DNA of 64,000 nucleotides from Verrucomicrobiota bacterium (GTDB taxonomy: Bacteria; Verrucomicrobiota; Kiritimatiellia; CAIQIC01), in the NCBI GenBank assembly GCA_004321905.1, contig SCQF01000001.1, forward strand, positions 25,404-89,403, in the 5' to 3' direction. This document shows positions 32,044 to 40,903 of the stretch, in pieces. Under the pieces are notes generated by a model. It made no database searches and was not told where the DNA came from. It saw only the letters and a list, made by a program, of their open reading frames with translations. The first letter of the stretch is position 1. Each line of letters opens with the position of its first letter. A program made the position numbers and the translations under genes.

Positions 32044-32742
32044 ATGTTTCAGCCGGGACAAGTTATTTCTTATCTTGAGATGTGCCACGAAGAGGGTGTT
32101 AGCCTTCAGCGTGGCATGAATTATCGGCTTAATGGTGGAGCCAGCGTGATCTTAATGAGTTTGCAGAAGAATGCGCCGTATGCTGATTGCGTTAAGGATG
32201 AGGGGCGCACCTTGATTTATGAGGGACATGATATACCACGACGTGCAGGAGTACGGGACCCTAAAGTATTTGACCAACCTATGACCAATCTTGGTGGCTC
32301 GCTCACACAGAATGGAAAATTTTTTGAGGCGGCTAAACGTTGTCAAAAAAACAAAGCGACCAGTGATCGAGTAAAAGTGTACGAGAAAATCCGTGATGGA
32401 ATTTGGGTTTTCAATGGGGTCTTTCATTTGGTTGATGCCTGGCTTAAACAAAGTAATGCTCGCAAAGTTTTCAAGTTTCGGCTGGAATTATTGAATGGAC
32501 AATCTGGCTCAAGAGTATGCAGGAAGCAACCCGATCTCGACCATAATCGAATGATTCCTTCATTGGTGAAATTGGAAGTTTGGAAGCGCGATAAAGGTCG
32601 TTGTGTCAAATGCGGTAGCACAGACAATCTTCATTACGATCATATCCTGCCCTTTTCCAAAGGTGGGACTTCGTTGCTTGCAATAAATATTCAGTTGCTT
32701 TGCGCGCGCCATAATCTGAAAAAACATAATCGTATTGAATGA
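32044..32742 (+). CDS. SRA-like/HNH endonuclease (candidate modification-dependent restriction enzyme)
   Basis: A 232-residue protein. Residues about 1-155 show an SRA/YDG-like pattern (GMNYRLNGGASVILMS, YADCVKDEGRTLIYEGHD, VKVYEKIRDGIWVFNGVFHLVDAW), the fold that flips out 5-methyl- or hydroxymethylcytosine. The C-terminus is an HNH domain: LEVWKRDKGRCVKCGSTDNL, HYDHILPFSKGG and LCARHNLKKHN, with zinc cysteines and the catalytic histidine. Such fusions act as type IV restriction enzymes against modified DNA. There is no methyltransferase nearby, consistent with that role. ATG 32044 follows GGAGAG. Confidence 0.82.
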   Translation: MFQPGQVISYLEMCHEEGVSLQRGMNYRLNGGASVILMSLQKNAPYADCVKDEGRTLIYEGHDIPRRAGVRDPKVFDQPMTNLGGSLTQNGKFFEAAKRCQKNKATSDRVKVYEKIRDGIWVFNGVFHLVDAWLKQSNARKVFKFRLELLNGQSGSRVCRKQPDLDHNRMIPSLVKLEVWKRDKGRCVKCGSTDNLHYDHILPFSKGGTSLLAINIQLLCARHNLKKHNRIE

Positions 32743-32906
32743 TGTGCTACCTTCCTCTGTCACGCGAGTTTTGGTTTTGTGATAAGTTGGTAACGCGGAT
32801 GTTGCGTAAAGCTGGCTGGCAAGTGGTGCGGTTGTGGGAGCACGAATTACGCGATACATCGCAGTGTTTGCGCAGGTTGGGCTGGCCGACACGATTTTCA
32901 TCCTAA
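32742..32906 (+). pseudogene. Truncated Vsr-like mismatch endonuclease fragment
   Basis: A 54-codon frame starts in an ATGA overlap with the nuclease stop. CYLPLSREFW corresponds to the zinc/catalytic loop region of Vsr proteins and MLRKAGWQVVRLWEHEL to their final strand-helix. About ten residues between these are missing, and the whole N-terminal half with the catalytic aspartate is absent. It is almost certainly a decayed very-short-patch repair gene, which normally accompanies a cytosine methyltransferase. Confidence 0.7.
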
Positions 32907-32929
32907 TGTGGGCATTAAACCCACATCCC

Positions 32930-32980
32930 GTTTCCAAGCCTTGGAAAAACCGTGCGGTTGAATCTCCAAGGTTTGGAAAA
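32930..32980. repeat. Paired palindrome (centres 32939 and 32971) at the island's right edge
   Basis: GTTTCCAAGCCTTGGAAAA and TCTCCAAGGTTTGGAAAA, 32 bp apart, between the Vsr fragment and the convergent pirin gene. It lies at the boundary where base composition returns to the local norm. Confidence 0.9.
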
Positions 32981-33003
32981 CCAGCGGCGGGTTTCTCGGA
33001 AGT

Positions 33004-33876
33004 TTACAACTGCCCCATCTGGCCATTCTGAAACTCCAGCATGGCTTGATATAGTTCCTCGTCCGTATTCATCACAAACGGGCCTTGGGCGGCGATGGGT
33101 TCCTTGATCGGTGCGCCGTTGAGTGCGAGCAGCGTCGTGTCGGAATGTGCGTGGATATTCAGACACTCGTTGGGCGACTCAACGAGCGCCAGCGTGGCGT
33201 CACCGAGTGTTTGGCCGTCGCCAGCATCAACACTTCCATGCAAGACTAAGAGGGCTGTCGTGTAGCCGGCGGGTAGGTTCAGCAGCGTGCTTGTGCTGGC
33301 TTTCAAACGTAGGTCCCAGAGGTTGATGGGCGTGAAGGTGTGGGCCGCGCCGCTGGTCTGCTCAAATTTTCCGGCGATTATGTGCGCGCTGCCGCCGTTC
33401 TCCAGTGGCACCACGGGGATGTTGGCCTTCAGCAGTGATTGATAACCGGGCGGCGCTTTTTTGTCTTTCGTTGGCAGGTTGACCCAGAGTTGCACCATCT
33501 CCAACACGCCGCCGCGTTTGGCAAAGGCGCGCGAATGAAATTCCTCGTGCAGGATACCGGAAGCGGCGGTCATCCATTGGACGTCGCCGGGGCCAATCGT
33601 GCCGTGGTTGCCCACGGAATCGCGATGCTCGACTTCGCCTTGGTAAACGATGGTGATCGTTTCAAAGCCCTTGTGCGGATGTGCGCCGACGCCGCGTTTC
33701 GCGGTCGTTGGCGTGAAGGGCGCGGGGCCGGCGTAGTCCAGCATGAGGAACGGACTGATGGTGGGCGTGAAGGACGCGGCCCCGAACAGACTATGTACCG
33801 GGAAACCATCACCGACCCAGTGCAGGCCTACGCGCGGGAGGATGTGAAGCGATTTTTGGGTGGATGGCGTTTCCAT
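33004..33876 (-). CDS. Pirin family protein (YhhW-like)
   Basis: A 290-residue bicupin. The N-terminal cupin carries metal-binding histidines in GVGAHPHKGFETITIVYQGEVEHRDSVGN and WMTAASGILHEEFHS; the C-terminal cupin ends LLALNGAPIKEPIAAQGPFVMNT, typical of the family. Bacterial pirins include quercetin 2,3-dioxygenases and metabolic regulators; the role here is open. ATG 33876 has AGGAAAG upstream. The long upstream open frame covers the tRNA gene and is not coding. Confidence 0.92.
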   Translation of the reverse strand: METPSTQKSLHILPRVGLHWVGDGFPVHSLFGAASFTPTISPFLMLDYAGPAPFTPTTAKRGVGAHPHKGFETITIVYQGEVEHRDSVGNHGTIGPGDVQWMTAASGILHEEFHSRAFAKRGGVLEMVQLWVNLPTKDKKAPPGYQSLLKANIPVVPLENGGSAHIIAGKFEQTSGAAHTFTPINLWDLRLKASTSTLLNLPAGYTTALLVLHGSVDAGDGQTLGDATLALVESPNECLNIHAHSDTTLLALNGAPIKEPIAAQGPFVMNTDEELYQAMLEFQNGQMGQL

Positions 33877-33992
33877 ATTTTTCTTTCCTGTGTACGAACA
33901 CGTACTCAATCTGACCGAGGGGAACTTACTTCCATAAGGATTACGCGCAAGCGCGTCTCGTGATTTCGTCTGCGCGCTGAGGGAAGCGGGGC

Positions 33993-34079
33993 TGGTGCCG
34001 GAGGTGGGAGTTGAACCCACACGCCTTTGAAGGGCGCTGGATTTTGAGTCCAGTGCGTCTGCCATTCCGCCACTCCGGC
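33993..34079 (-). tRNA. tRNA-Leu (anticodon CAA)
   Basis: An 87-nt class II tRNA read on the minus strand. Acceptor GCCGGAG pairs with CTCCGGC, discriminator A, encoded CCA (33995-33993). The anticodon stem CTGGA/TCCAG holds loop CTCAAAA, giving CAA for UUG codons. A long variable arm (GCGCCCTTCAAAGGCGT) and T arm GTGGGTTCAACTCCCAC confirm Leu. Confidence 0.97.
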
Positions 34080-34132
34080 GATGTGCGCGGTGTATATAGC
34101 AAGTCGCGCCCGCGCTGCCAAGTCCCAGCATG

Positions 34133-34180
34133 TTCCAAAGCTTGGGAATTTTTCTCGCCGTTTTTCCAAGGCTTGGAAAA
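34133..34180. repeat. Paired palindrome (centres about 34140 and 34171) between tRNA-Leu and thrC
   Basis: TTCCAAAGCTTGGGAA, an even-length variant, and a perfect TTTTCCAAGGCTTGGAAAA. Centre spacing is about 31 bp because of the one-base change in length. Confidence 0.85.
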
Positions 34181-34226
34181 GTGTGCGACTTGCGGCGCGG
34201 CGAGCGAGCGGCTATGCTCACGAGCC

Positions 34227-35603
34227 ATGGCCAACATCCGCTACATCAGCACGCGCGGACAGACGCCGCCGCTGGGCTTCAGCGACGCGGTGATGGCCGG
34301 TCTCGCGCGCGACGGCGGGCTGCTCGTCCCCGAGCAAATTCTTCCGCCCGACGATCGTTTTCATGAGTGGCCGACGATGTCCTACCGCGAGCTGGCCTAT
34401 GAGCTCGTCGTCCGCTACGCCGACCTTGGGCAGGTTGAGATTGCCAAGTTAGTGCACGACGCTTACGACAGCTTTCGCTACTCCGAAGTCGTCAGCCTCG
34501 TACCCGCCGGGCCGGTGCACGTTTTGGAATTATTTCATGGCCCGACGTTGGCGTTCAAAGACATCGCGCTCCAATTTCTTGGTCCGCTGTTCAGCCTGCT
34601 GCTGAAAAAATCCGGCGGCAAGATGAACATCGTCGCTGCGACCAGTGGCGATACCGGCAGTGCCGCGATTGCCGGTGTGCGCGGTCGTGAACGCATCCAA
34701 ATTTTCGTCATGCATCCGCGTGGACGCGTCAGCCCCACGCAGGAACGGCAGATGACCAGCGTGCTCGATGCGAATGTGTACAACCTCGCCATCGAAGGCA
34801 GCTTCGACGATTGCCAGCGCATCATGAAGGAGCTGTTCGCCGATCTGCCGTTCAAAGATCGCCATGCGCTCGGCGCGGTCAATTCAGTCAACTGGGCGCG
34901 CGTGCTCATTCAGATGGTTTATTATTTCCACGCCGCGTTTCGTCACTGTGCCGCGACCGGCGCGAAGCAAGTGCAGTTCGCCGTGCCGACCGGCAATTTC
35001 GGTGACATCCTCGCCGGCTATTACGCGGCAAAAATGGGCGCGCCGATCAAGCGTTTGATCCTCGCGACGAACGAGAACGACATCCTCGCGCGCTTTTTCA
35101 AAACCGGCGAATATAGCCTTGGCAAGGTCGTGCCGACGCTTTCGCCCTCGATGGATATTCAGGTGGCGAGCAACTTTGAGCGCTACCTCTTCACCCGCGT
35201 CGGCGGCGATGCTGCGAAATTGCGCGGATTGATGGATCAGTTCGGGCGCGAGGGACGGTTACGCGTTGTGGGTGGCGATCCACTGTTCGTTGCCGGCGTC
35301 GGCAACACGGCCGCGACGCGCGCCACGATCAAAAAATACCACGAGCAGCACGACTATCTGCTCGATCCGCACACCGCCGTGGGCGTTCATGTGGCCGAGC
35401 AATTCCTTGATCCCGAAGCGCCGACCATCTGTCTCGCTACCGCGCATCCGGCGAAGTTCGGTCAGGCAATTCTGGAAGCGACCGGGAAAGACTTGGCGCA
35501 CCATCCGATCCTCGATGCGCTCGCCGATTTGCCGACGCGCTGCACCACCTTGCCCGCCGAGGCCGCCGCTGTCCGCGACTTCATTGCGGCTCACGCACAG
35601 TGA
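34227..35603 (+). CDS. thrC: Threonine synthase
   Basis: PLP enzyme converting O-phosphohomoserine to threonine. The 458 residues show the long (E. coli-type) form: MANIRYISTRGQTPPLGFSDAVMAGLARDGGLLVP at the start, FHGPTLAFKDIALQFLG with the PLP lysine, ATSGDTGSAAI and VPTGNFGDILAGYYAAKMG. ATG 34227 fits the family start; an open frame extends upstream through the tRNA gene. No homoserine genes adjoin. Confidence 0.96.
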   Translation: MANIRYISTRGQTPPLGFSDAVMAGLARDGGLLVPEQILPPDDRFHEWPTMSYRELAYELVVRYADLGQVEIAKLVHDAYDSFRYSEVVSLVPAGPVHVLELFHGPTLAFKDIALQFLGPLFSLLLKKSGGKMNIVAATSGDTGSAAIAGVRGRERIQIFVMHPRGRVSPTQERQMTSVLDANVYNLAIEGSFDDCQRIMKELFADLPFKDRHALGAVNSVNWARVLIQMVYYFHAAFRHCAATGAKQVQFAVPTGNFGDILAGYYAAKMGAPIKRLILATNENDILARFFKTGEYSLGKVVPTLSPSMDIQVASNFERYLFTRVGGDAAKLRGLMDQFGREGRLRVVGGDPLFVAGVGNTAATRATIKKYHEQHDYLLDPHTAVGVHVAEQFLDPEAPTICLATAHPAKFGQAILEATGKDLAHHPILDALADLPTRCTTLPAEAAAVRDFIAAHAQ

Positions 35604-35605
35604 TT

Positions 35606-35623
35606 TTTTCCAAGCCTTGGAAA
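35606..35623. repeat. Single palindrome after thrC
   Basis: TTTTCCAAGCCTTGGAAA begins 3 nt after the thrC TGA. No partner at 32 bp. Confidence 0.88.
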
Positions 35624-35704
35624 CGGATTGATGGAAGTGCTGAATTGACAGCCTCGGCAGGCAACAGTAGCTTCCGGGCTCATAGTAAGGTAGAGGAGAA
35701 AAAT

Positions 35705-37159
35705 ATGTCAAAGGCAGATATCGGATTGATTGGTTTGGCGGTGATGGGTGAGAACCTGATTCTGAACATGGAAAGCAAAGGCTTCACGGTCGCTTGCTAC
35801 AACCGTACGACGAGCAAGGTGGATGATTTCACCAACGGGCGCGCGCAGGGTAAAAAAATTCTCGGCGCGCACAGTATTCCAGAATTGGTCGGCCTGCTAC
35901 AGCGTCCGCGCAAGGTGATGCTGATGGTCAAGGCGGGCAAGCCGGTGGATGAATTCATCGAGCAAGTGCTCCCGCACCTCGAGCCGGGCGATATTATCAT
36001 TGATGGCGGCAATAGCCATTTCCCGGACACGACGCGGCGTGTGCAGTACGTCGAGAGCAAAGGAATGCTCTACATCGGCACCGGCGTCAGCGGCGGCGAG
36101 GCCGGCGCACTGGCCGGGCCGAGCCTTATGCCGGGCGGTTCACCGGCGGCTTGGCCGGCGGTCAAACCGATTTTTCAGGCGATTTGCGCGAAAACCGAAA
36201 AAGGCGAGCCGTGCTGTGAGTGGGTCGGCGAGAACGGCGCAGGCCATTTCGTGAAGATGGTCCACAATGGCATCGAATATGGCGACATGCAGTTGATTTG
36301 CGAGACCTATCAGATGATGCAGCAGGGTCTTGGCCTGACGAACGTGGAGATGCACGAGACTTTCAAGGATTGGAACACGGGTGAACTTGATAGCTATTTG
36401 ATCGAAATCACGCGCGACATTCTCGGCTACCGGGCGGAAAACGGCGAAGAGGTCGTGGAGGTGATCCTCGACGCCGCCGGCCAGAAGGGCACGGGCAAAT
36501 GGACGACGATTGCCGCGCTCGACGCCGGCCAGCCGTTGACGCTGATCTCCGAAGCCGTGTTCGCGCGCTGCCTCTCGGCGCTCAAAGCGGAGCGCGTGGA
36601 AGCCGCGAAGCTTCTACCCGGCCCGAAGCCTGTGTCGTTCAAGGGCAACAAGGCGGCATTCATCAAGAATCTCAAACTGGCGCTCTACGCCTCGAAGATC
36701 GTCTCCTACGCGCAAGGCTATCAACTGATGCGTGCCGCAGCCAAGGAGTACGACTGGAATCTGAACTACGGCGGCATCGCACTGATGTGGCGCGGCGGCT
36801 GCATCATCCGCTCGGCGTTTCTCGGCAAGATCAAGAAGGCGTTCGACACGAATCCGAACTTGGTCAACTTGCTGATGGATCCGTTTTTCACCAAGGCGGC
36901 GAAGAAGGCGCAAACCTCGTGGCGCAAGGTGGTGGCGATGGCCGTCAAGCTCGGTATTCCGCTACCGGCGATTTCCAGTGCGTTGACTTATTACGACGGC
37001 TACCGTTGTGAGCGGCTGCCGGCGAACCTGCTCCAAGCGCAGCGTGACTACTTTGGCGCGCACACCTATGAACGTGTGGATAAACCGCGCGGTCAGTTTT
37101 TCCACACGAACTGGACCGGACGCGGCGGTACGACGGCGGCGACGACGTATGCCGTTTGA
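35705..37159 (+). CDS. gnd: 6-phosphogluconate dehydrogenase, decarboxylating
   Basis: Oxidative pentose phosphate pathway: 6-phosphogluconate to ribulose-5-phosphate with NADP. The 484 residues include IGLIGLAVMGENLILNMESKGF (cofactor fold), GDIIIDGGNSHFPDT, GTGVSGGEAGALAGPSLMPGG, and catalytic GHFVKMVHNGIEYGDMQLI with the lysine, plus MWRGGCIIRS. ATG 35705 has GAGGAG upstream. In many proteins of the family the residue after VSGGE is E/G-E-G; here it is A-G-A, a minor variant. Confidence 0.97.
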   Translation: MSKADIGLIGLAVMGENLILNMESKGFTVACYNRTTSKVDDFTNGRAQGKKILGAHSIPELVGLLQRPRKVMLMVKAGKPVDEFIEQVLPHLEPGDIIIDGGNSHFPDTTRRVQYVESKGMLYIGTGVSGGEAGALAGPSLMPGGSPAAWPAVKPIFQAICAKTEKGEPCCEWVGENGAGHFVKMVHNGIEYGDMQLICETYQMMQQGLGLTNVEMHETFKDWNTGELDSYLIEITRDILGYRAENGEEVVEVILDAAGQKGTGKWTTIAALDAGQPLTLISEAVFARCLSALKAERVEAAKLLPGPKPVSFKGNKAAFIKNLKLALYASKIVSYAQGYQLMRAAAKEYDWNLNYGGIALMWRGGCIIRSAFLGKIKKAFDTNPNLVNLLMDPFFTKAAKKAQTSWRKVVAMAVKLGIPLPAISSALTYYDGYRCERLPANLLQAQRDYFGAHTYERVDKPRGQFFHTNWTGRGGTTAATTYAV

Positions 37160-37162
37160 TCG

Positions 37163-37546
37163 ATGAAAGACAACTTGTTTGACCTCGCAGGTCGGGTGGC
37201 GGTGCTGACCGCCGTCGAACAAAGCATGAAGAAATTTGGCCACGGCTCTTTGCAGGGTGTCACGTTGACGGTGGGGTTTCTCGGCGGCGTCCATCCGGCT
37301 CACGAGGAACGGCTTGAATATTTGGCCCAACTCGTGATGCTGGCGTTGACCACCGTACGGCAGCCGATTGCACATATGGCACAACGCGCGTTCGATGCGG
37401 TTGCACAGCGCACAGACCTGATCACATCGGTGTGGGCGCGGTGGCACGCAAGTCCAGTACACGCCAAGCCTCGGCGTCCAATGGCAGGTCCGCGAGATAG
37501 GTGCGCGCCGTGGCCAGCACACGTTCCGGATCGCCCAGCAGCTTGA
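37163..37546 (+). CDS. Doubtful small ORF, possible remnant of a dehydrogenase gene
   Basis: The first residues (MKDNLFDLAGRVAVLTA) look like the start of a short-chain dehydrogenase, but the glycine-rich NAD motif that should follow is absent and the sequence moves into EQSMKKFGHGSL and unrelated text. It starts 4 nt after gnd without a ribosome site and its second half overlaps the convergent deacetylase gene. It may be a truncated SDR or no gene at all. Confidence 0.25.
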   Translation: MKDNLFDLAGRVAVLTAVEQSMKKFGHGSLQGVTLTVGFLGGVHPAHEERLEYLAQLVMLALTTVRQPIAHMAQRAFDAVAQRTDLITSVWARWHASPVHAKPRRPMAGPRDRCAPWPAHVPDRPAA

Positions 37547-38852
37547 GCGGAATGTGCACCATGATTTCCCGCGCATGCCGTTCCAACGTCACCGTTTCGC
37601 TGGGAAGTTGCCGGGTTTGGTCGAAGACGTTGTAATGAAACTCGCCCAGCTCCACGCGGATTTTCGGCATTGCGGCAAAGGCCGCATCGTGCCGCCAGCC
37701 GAAAGCGGAGAACGAAGCCTGCACCGTCTTGGCCAGCGGACGCGACAGCTCCACCGCAAACACCAAGGCGTCTTGGTCGCGGTAGATATAGCGCCAGACA
37801 ACGCCGACAAACAGCGCGCGCTCCTCATCGGTCAATTCGTCTGCTGGCTCGGTGGTCGGACCAGTACGCGTACGAAGTGCGGCTTCATATTTTGCCGTGT
37901 CCTCGTTTTTCGGATGAATCACCGGGAAATCGCCGAACAACTCATTGGCACGGACGAACGAAAACAGGTAACGCGACGCATAGCCGGTTTGCGAAGCGTG
38001 CTTAAGCAACGCGTTGCGTTTTGCGGCGCACTCAACGAGGCTCAGTGTGATCGCGCGCCACGGCAACTGATCCGCAAGACTCTCCGGCGGATGGAGCGCG
38101 CTGTCGGGATGCCAGCCGGATTTGGTCGGCCAGCGGTTGAAGTGCACAAGATAGGGTAGTAGCTCCGGCTGGATTTCGTGCTCCAGATTCCAAAGGGCCA
38201 CACGTGTGAAAAGATAGAGCGCGCGATGATCGCCGTTTTGGTCCGCCGGATGCGACACGAACACTTTCGTCGGTTTGAACGCGCGGATAAGCTGGGTCAG
38301 ATCGGCCAAAATTTCTTCGCCCTTATACGGCGCACCAGGTCGGAAGGCGTCGGGATAGGGGACGGCGGTGACGTGTGTCAACATGCTGTGAAACAACGTG
38401 TTGGTGCCCCACCCGCGACTCCAAATTTTGCTGGTGCCGAAATCCGGGTAGCCTAGAAAAGTCAGTTGTTCCTTGTTCAGTCCGAGTGCCGTCGTCGCGG
38501 CCGTCGCCTCGTTGTGCCGCACTTCGCCCATCTGCCGCATGGCGCTGGGCAACAGCACCGGATGTTTGCGATAGAGCGTGAACGACCATTGATTGTTATC
38601 GCCGTAAGTGAAAAAAATAACGCGCACCGGTAGTTTGTGCGCCACGGCCTGTTGGATCAGGCCGCCACAGGCCAGTACCTCGTCGTCCGGGTGCGGGGCG
38701 AGAATGAGCACGCGATCATCGGCGCGCCACGTCACTGATGGCAGGGCAGGGTTGTTGGTGGCGCCGGCATGACTCGCTGCCGTTCCGAGCAAGAACAGGC
38801 TCACCACGAGCCACCATAATGACACCCTTTTTATAAAAAGGAGATGCGGCAT
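37422..38852 (-). CDS. Exported PIG-L (LmbE-type) deacetylase
   Basis: A 476-residue zinc deacetylase with an N-terminal membrane/signal segment (LWWLVVSLFLLGTAASHA). The active site motif is APHPDDEVLACGGLIQ, with further zinc/base residues in SHPADQNGDHRALY. PIG-L enzymes N-deacetylate GlcNAc-containing glycans and lipids. The last 130 residues are an extra domain I cannot assign. ATG 38852 overlaps the stop of the upstream GH99-like gene (TGATG), so the two are translationally coupled. Confidence 0.88.
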   Translation of the reverse strand: MPHLLFIKRVSLWWLVVSLFLLGTAASHAGATNNPALPSVTWRADDRVLILAPHPDDEVLACGGLIQQAVAHKLPVRVIFFTYGDNNQWSFTLYRKHPVLLPSAMRQMGEVRHNEATAATTALGLNKEQLTFLGYPDFGTSKIWSRGWGTNTLFHSMLTHVTAVPYPDAFRPGAPYKGEEILADLTQLIRAFKPTKVFVSHPADQNGDHRALYLFTRVALWNLEHEIQPELLPYLVHFNRWPTKSGWHPDSALHPPESLADQLPWRAITLSLVECAAKRNALLKHASQTGYASRYLFSFVRANELFGDFPVIHPKNEDTAKYEAALRTRTGPTTEPADELTDEERALFVGVVWRYIYRDQDALVFAVELSRPLAKTVQASFSAFGWRHDAAFAAMPKIRVELGEFHYNVFDQTRQLPSETVTLERHAREIMVHIPLKLLGDPERVLATARTYLADLPLDAEAWRVLDLRATAPTPM

Positions 38853-40036
38853 CAGGGTTTCTTCGGCGGGAACACCGAGCGGACGGCTTCGAGGTAGCCA
38901 TAGCCGTAACGCGTGCAAGGCTCCAGATAGCTGCCCTCGGTCCATTCGTTCCAGGCGTTGATGGTGATCAGTGGGTGTTGGTTCGGCTTGCTATCCGCGT
39001 AGGCCTTGGCTTTTTTAAGTGCGGCGGCGAGCTGCGCCGGGTCATTATCCGTCATGATTGCGGGCTTGAGTTCCTTGAACCGGGCGTTGCTGTCCCAGCC
39101 GACGGAAATATGCGGGTAGTAGGGAATATCGTACGTCGCCGCCAGCTTGGCCCACTCCGCCTCGGCGTCGGCCACCACCTGCGCCATCGGATTCTTCACG
39201 TTCAAGAAATGACAGAACTGATAGTGAGTGATGCTGTCGAATTTCAACCGCTTGATCGCCTCGGCTTGGGGCAGCGTCGTCTTGCTGTCATCGAACCCCG
39301 ACAAATTGTACGTATTGCCTCGCAAGATACATTGCAGGTGTACACCGTTTAACCCAGCCTTCACGGCCTCGGCCCGGAACCAGGCGAGCGCGGCCGCCGC
39401 GCCCTCGACGCCGCCCAGTCCCTGCACGAACCGGTTGAGGTCATAAATCGCAAAGACCGGCTTGTCGTCCAGCTTGTAGTAGGATGGCTGGCCGAGGTAG
39501 CGCTGGATCACATGATGCGCCAGCTTCTCGAAACCCGCGCGGCTGACCGCGCCCTGATAGAGCACGGTATCGCTATCCCAAGCGTTGCGAACGTCCCAAC
39601 CATATTTCACGTCATGATTGGCCCACATGAGATAGAACTTCACGCGGTCGTTGTTGCGCGCCTTCAGGTAACCGTTGGTCAAGCAGTTTTCCAAAAACGG
39701 ACGATCGTCGTACCAATACCAGTCATAGATGAACACGTTGACGCCGTGGTCGGCGGCGGCGTTGATTTGCATTTCCATCACGTAGCGATCGGCCTCGTTC
39801 ACATAGCCCCAGAGCGGAAGGCCCGGCAGCTTATGGCCGGGGAACTTGGGCTGGGCTTGCCGCACGCGCTCCCATTCGCCCATCCGTTCCGGCCACGCCC
39901 AGCGCAACTCCGGGCAATCGCTGTACGACGGCCAGATGTAGGCGGCCACATCGTAGGCCTTGGTCTCCGCAGCGAACGTCGTTGCGCCGGAGCACCACGC
40001 TGCCGCAACACAGAAGAGCTTGAGCCATGTTTTCAT
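38852..40036 (-). CDS. Exported GH99-like/WbsX-family glycan-active protein
   Basis: A 394-residue secreted protein. The signal peptide is KTWLKLFCVAAAWCSGATTFAA. The body has the barrel pattern of GH99-like (WbsX) proteins: YDVAAYIWPSYSDCPE, DHGVNVFIYDWYWYDDRPFLEN, YYKLDDKPVFAIYDLNRF, and the C-terminal ITINAWNEWTEGSYLEP. Family members are endo-mannanases or glycosyltransferase-linked proteins; an exact substrate cannot be given. ATG 40036 has GGAG at good spacing. It is coupled to a PIG-L deacetylase, so the pair probably processes one glycan. Confidence 0.85.
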   Translation of the reverse strand: MKTWLKLFCVAAAWCSGATTFAAETKAYDVAAYIWPSYSDCPELRWAWPERMGEWERVRQAQPKFPGHKLPGLPLWGYVNEADRYVMEMQINAAADHGVNVFIYDWYWYDDRPFLENCLTNGYLKARNNDRVKFYLMWANHDVKYGWDVRNAWDSDTVLYQGAVSRAGFEKLAHHVIQRYLGQPSYYKLDDKPVFAIYDLNRFVQGLGGVEGAAAALAWFRAEAVKAGLNGVHLQCILRGNTYNLSGFDDSKTTLPQAEAIKRLKFDSITHYQFCHFLNVKNPMAQVVADAEAEWAKLAATYDIPYYPHISVGWDSNARFKELKPAIMTDNDPAQLAAALKKAKAYADSKPNQHPLITINAWNEWTEGSYLEPCTRYGYGYLEAVRSVFPPKKP

Positions 40037-40136
40037 TTCCATTCTCCGTTGGTTTCGATTTGGGTGCGAGCATAGGAGGGGCACGGCCACGAGTTCAATG
40101 ACAAAGTTAGGCGTTTATCTGACGCAGGCTTGAGTT

Positions 40137-40187
40137 TTTTCCAAACCTTGGAACAATAGGGGCATGGTTTTTCCAAGGCTTGGAATC
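40137..40187. repeat. Paired palindrome (centres 40146 and 40178) between the GH99-like gene and pgsA
   Basis: TTTTCCAAACCTTGGAA and TTTTCCAAGGCTTGGAA, 32 bp apart, in a divergent intergenic region, the second about 30 bp upstream of the pgsA start. Confidence 0.9.
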
Positions 40188-40216
40188 CACCTGCGCCAAA
40201 GCTACGTCGGACAAGA

Positions 40217-40834
40217 ATGAATACGCATCTCCATCGGCCCAAGCTGACGCTGGCGACGAAAGTCACCATCGTCCGCATCATGGGCGTGCCGGTCTTTATC
40301 GTGCTGCTGATTTACTACCTGATCGGCTTGGTGCGTGGCGAAGACATCTGGCTGGAGCGCATATTGGCGCTGGTCGTCTTCACGGCGGTGGCGCTGACGG
40401 ATGCGTTGGATGGCTACCTCGCGCGGTCGCGCAACGAAGTGACCGACCTCGGTCGGATGCTCGACCCGATTGCCGACAAGGCGCTGCTGCTCTCCGGCCT
40501 GATTCTCTTGACGCGGCCTTCGTTGCCGGCGCTCGCGCCGCATATCCCGATCTGGTTCACCGCGCTGGTGATCAGCCGCGACGTGGTGTTGATTCTTGGC
40601 TCGACGCTGGTGCATGCGCTGGCGGGCGCGGTCAGGGTCCACCCACGCTTCAGTGGTAAGCTGGCCACAGTTTTCCAGATGGCCACCATCATGTGGGTGC
40701 TCATTGGCGGCGCGGAACGGCAATTCAACTGGTTCTTGGGCGCAGCGGCGGTGCTGACGGCGCTCTCGTGGATTCAGTACGTCGTGGATGGCGCACGGCA
40801 ACTCGCGCACGTCCAGCACGGCCCGCAAAAATGA
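40217..40834 (+). CDS. pgsA: CDP-diacylglycerol--glycerol-3-phosphate 3-phosphatidyltransferase
   Basis: Makes phosphatidylglycerophosphate at the inner membrane. The 205 residues hold the CDP-alcohol phosphatidyltransferase motif (TDALDGYLARSRNEVTDLGRMLDPIADK, the DG-AR-G-D-D pattern) and four to six membrane helices. N-terminal TLATKVTIVRIMGVPVF fits PgsA. Selection between glycerol phosphate and another alcohol acceptor rests on overall similarity. Confidence 0.88.
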   Translation: MNTHLHRPKLTLATKVTIVRIMGVPVFIVLLIYYLIGLVRGEDIWLERILALVVFTAVALTDALDGYLARSRNEVTDLGRMLDPIADKALLLSGLILLTRPSLPALAPHIPIWFTALVISRDVVLILGSTLVHALAGAVRVHPRFSGKLATVFQMATIMWVLIGGAERQFNWFLGAAAVLTALSWIQYVVDGARQLAHVQHGPQK

Positions 40835-40883
40835 GGTGATCGCCGCAAAGGGTTGCGGCTCATGCAATTTTTTTATCAGGTTC

Positions 40884-40892
40884 TGCTATAAT
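40884..40892 (+). promoter_or_regulatory. Extended -10 promoter element of der
   Basis: TGCTATAAT is a consensus extended -10 (TG-N-TATAAT) ending 11 bp before ATG 40904. No -35 lies at the proper distance. Transcription would begin within about 5 nt of the start codon, giving a nearly leaderless mRNA with no Shine-Dalgarno. Confidence 0.5.
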
Positions 40893-40903
40893 CACCGCAC
40901 ACG

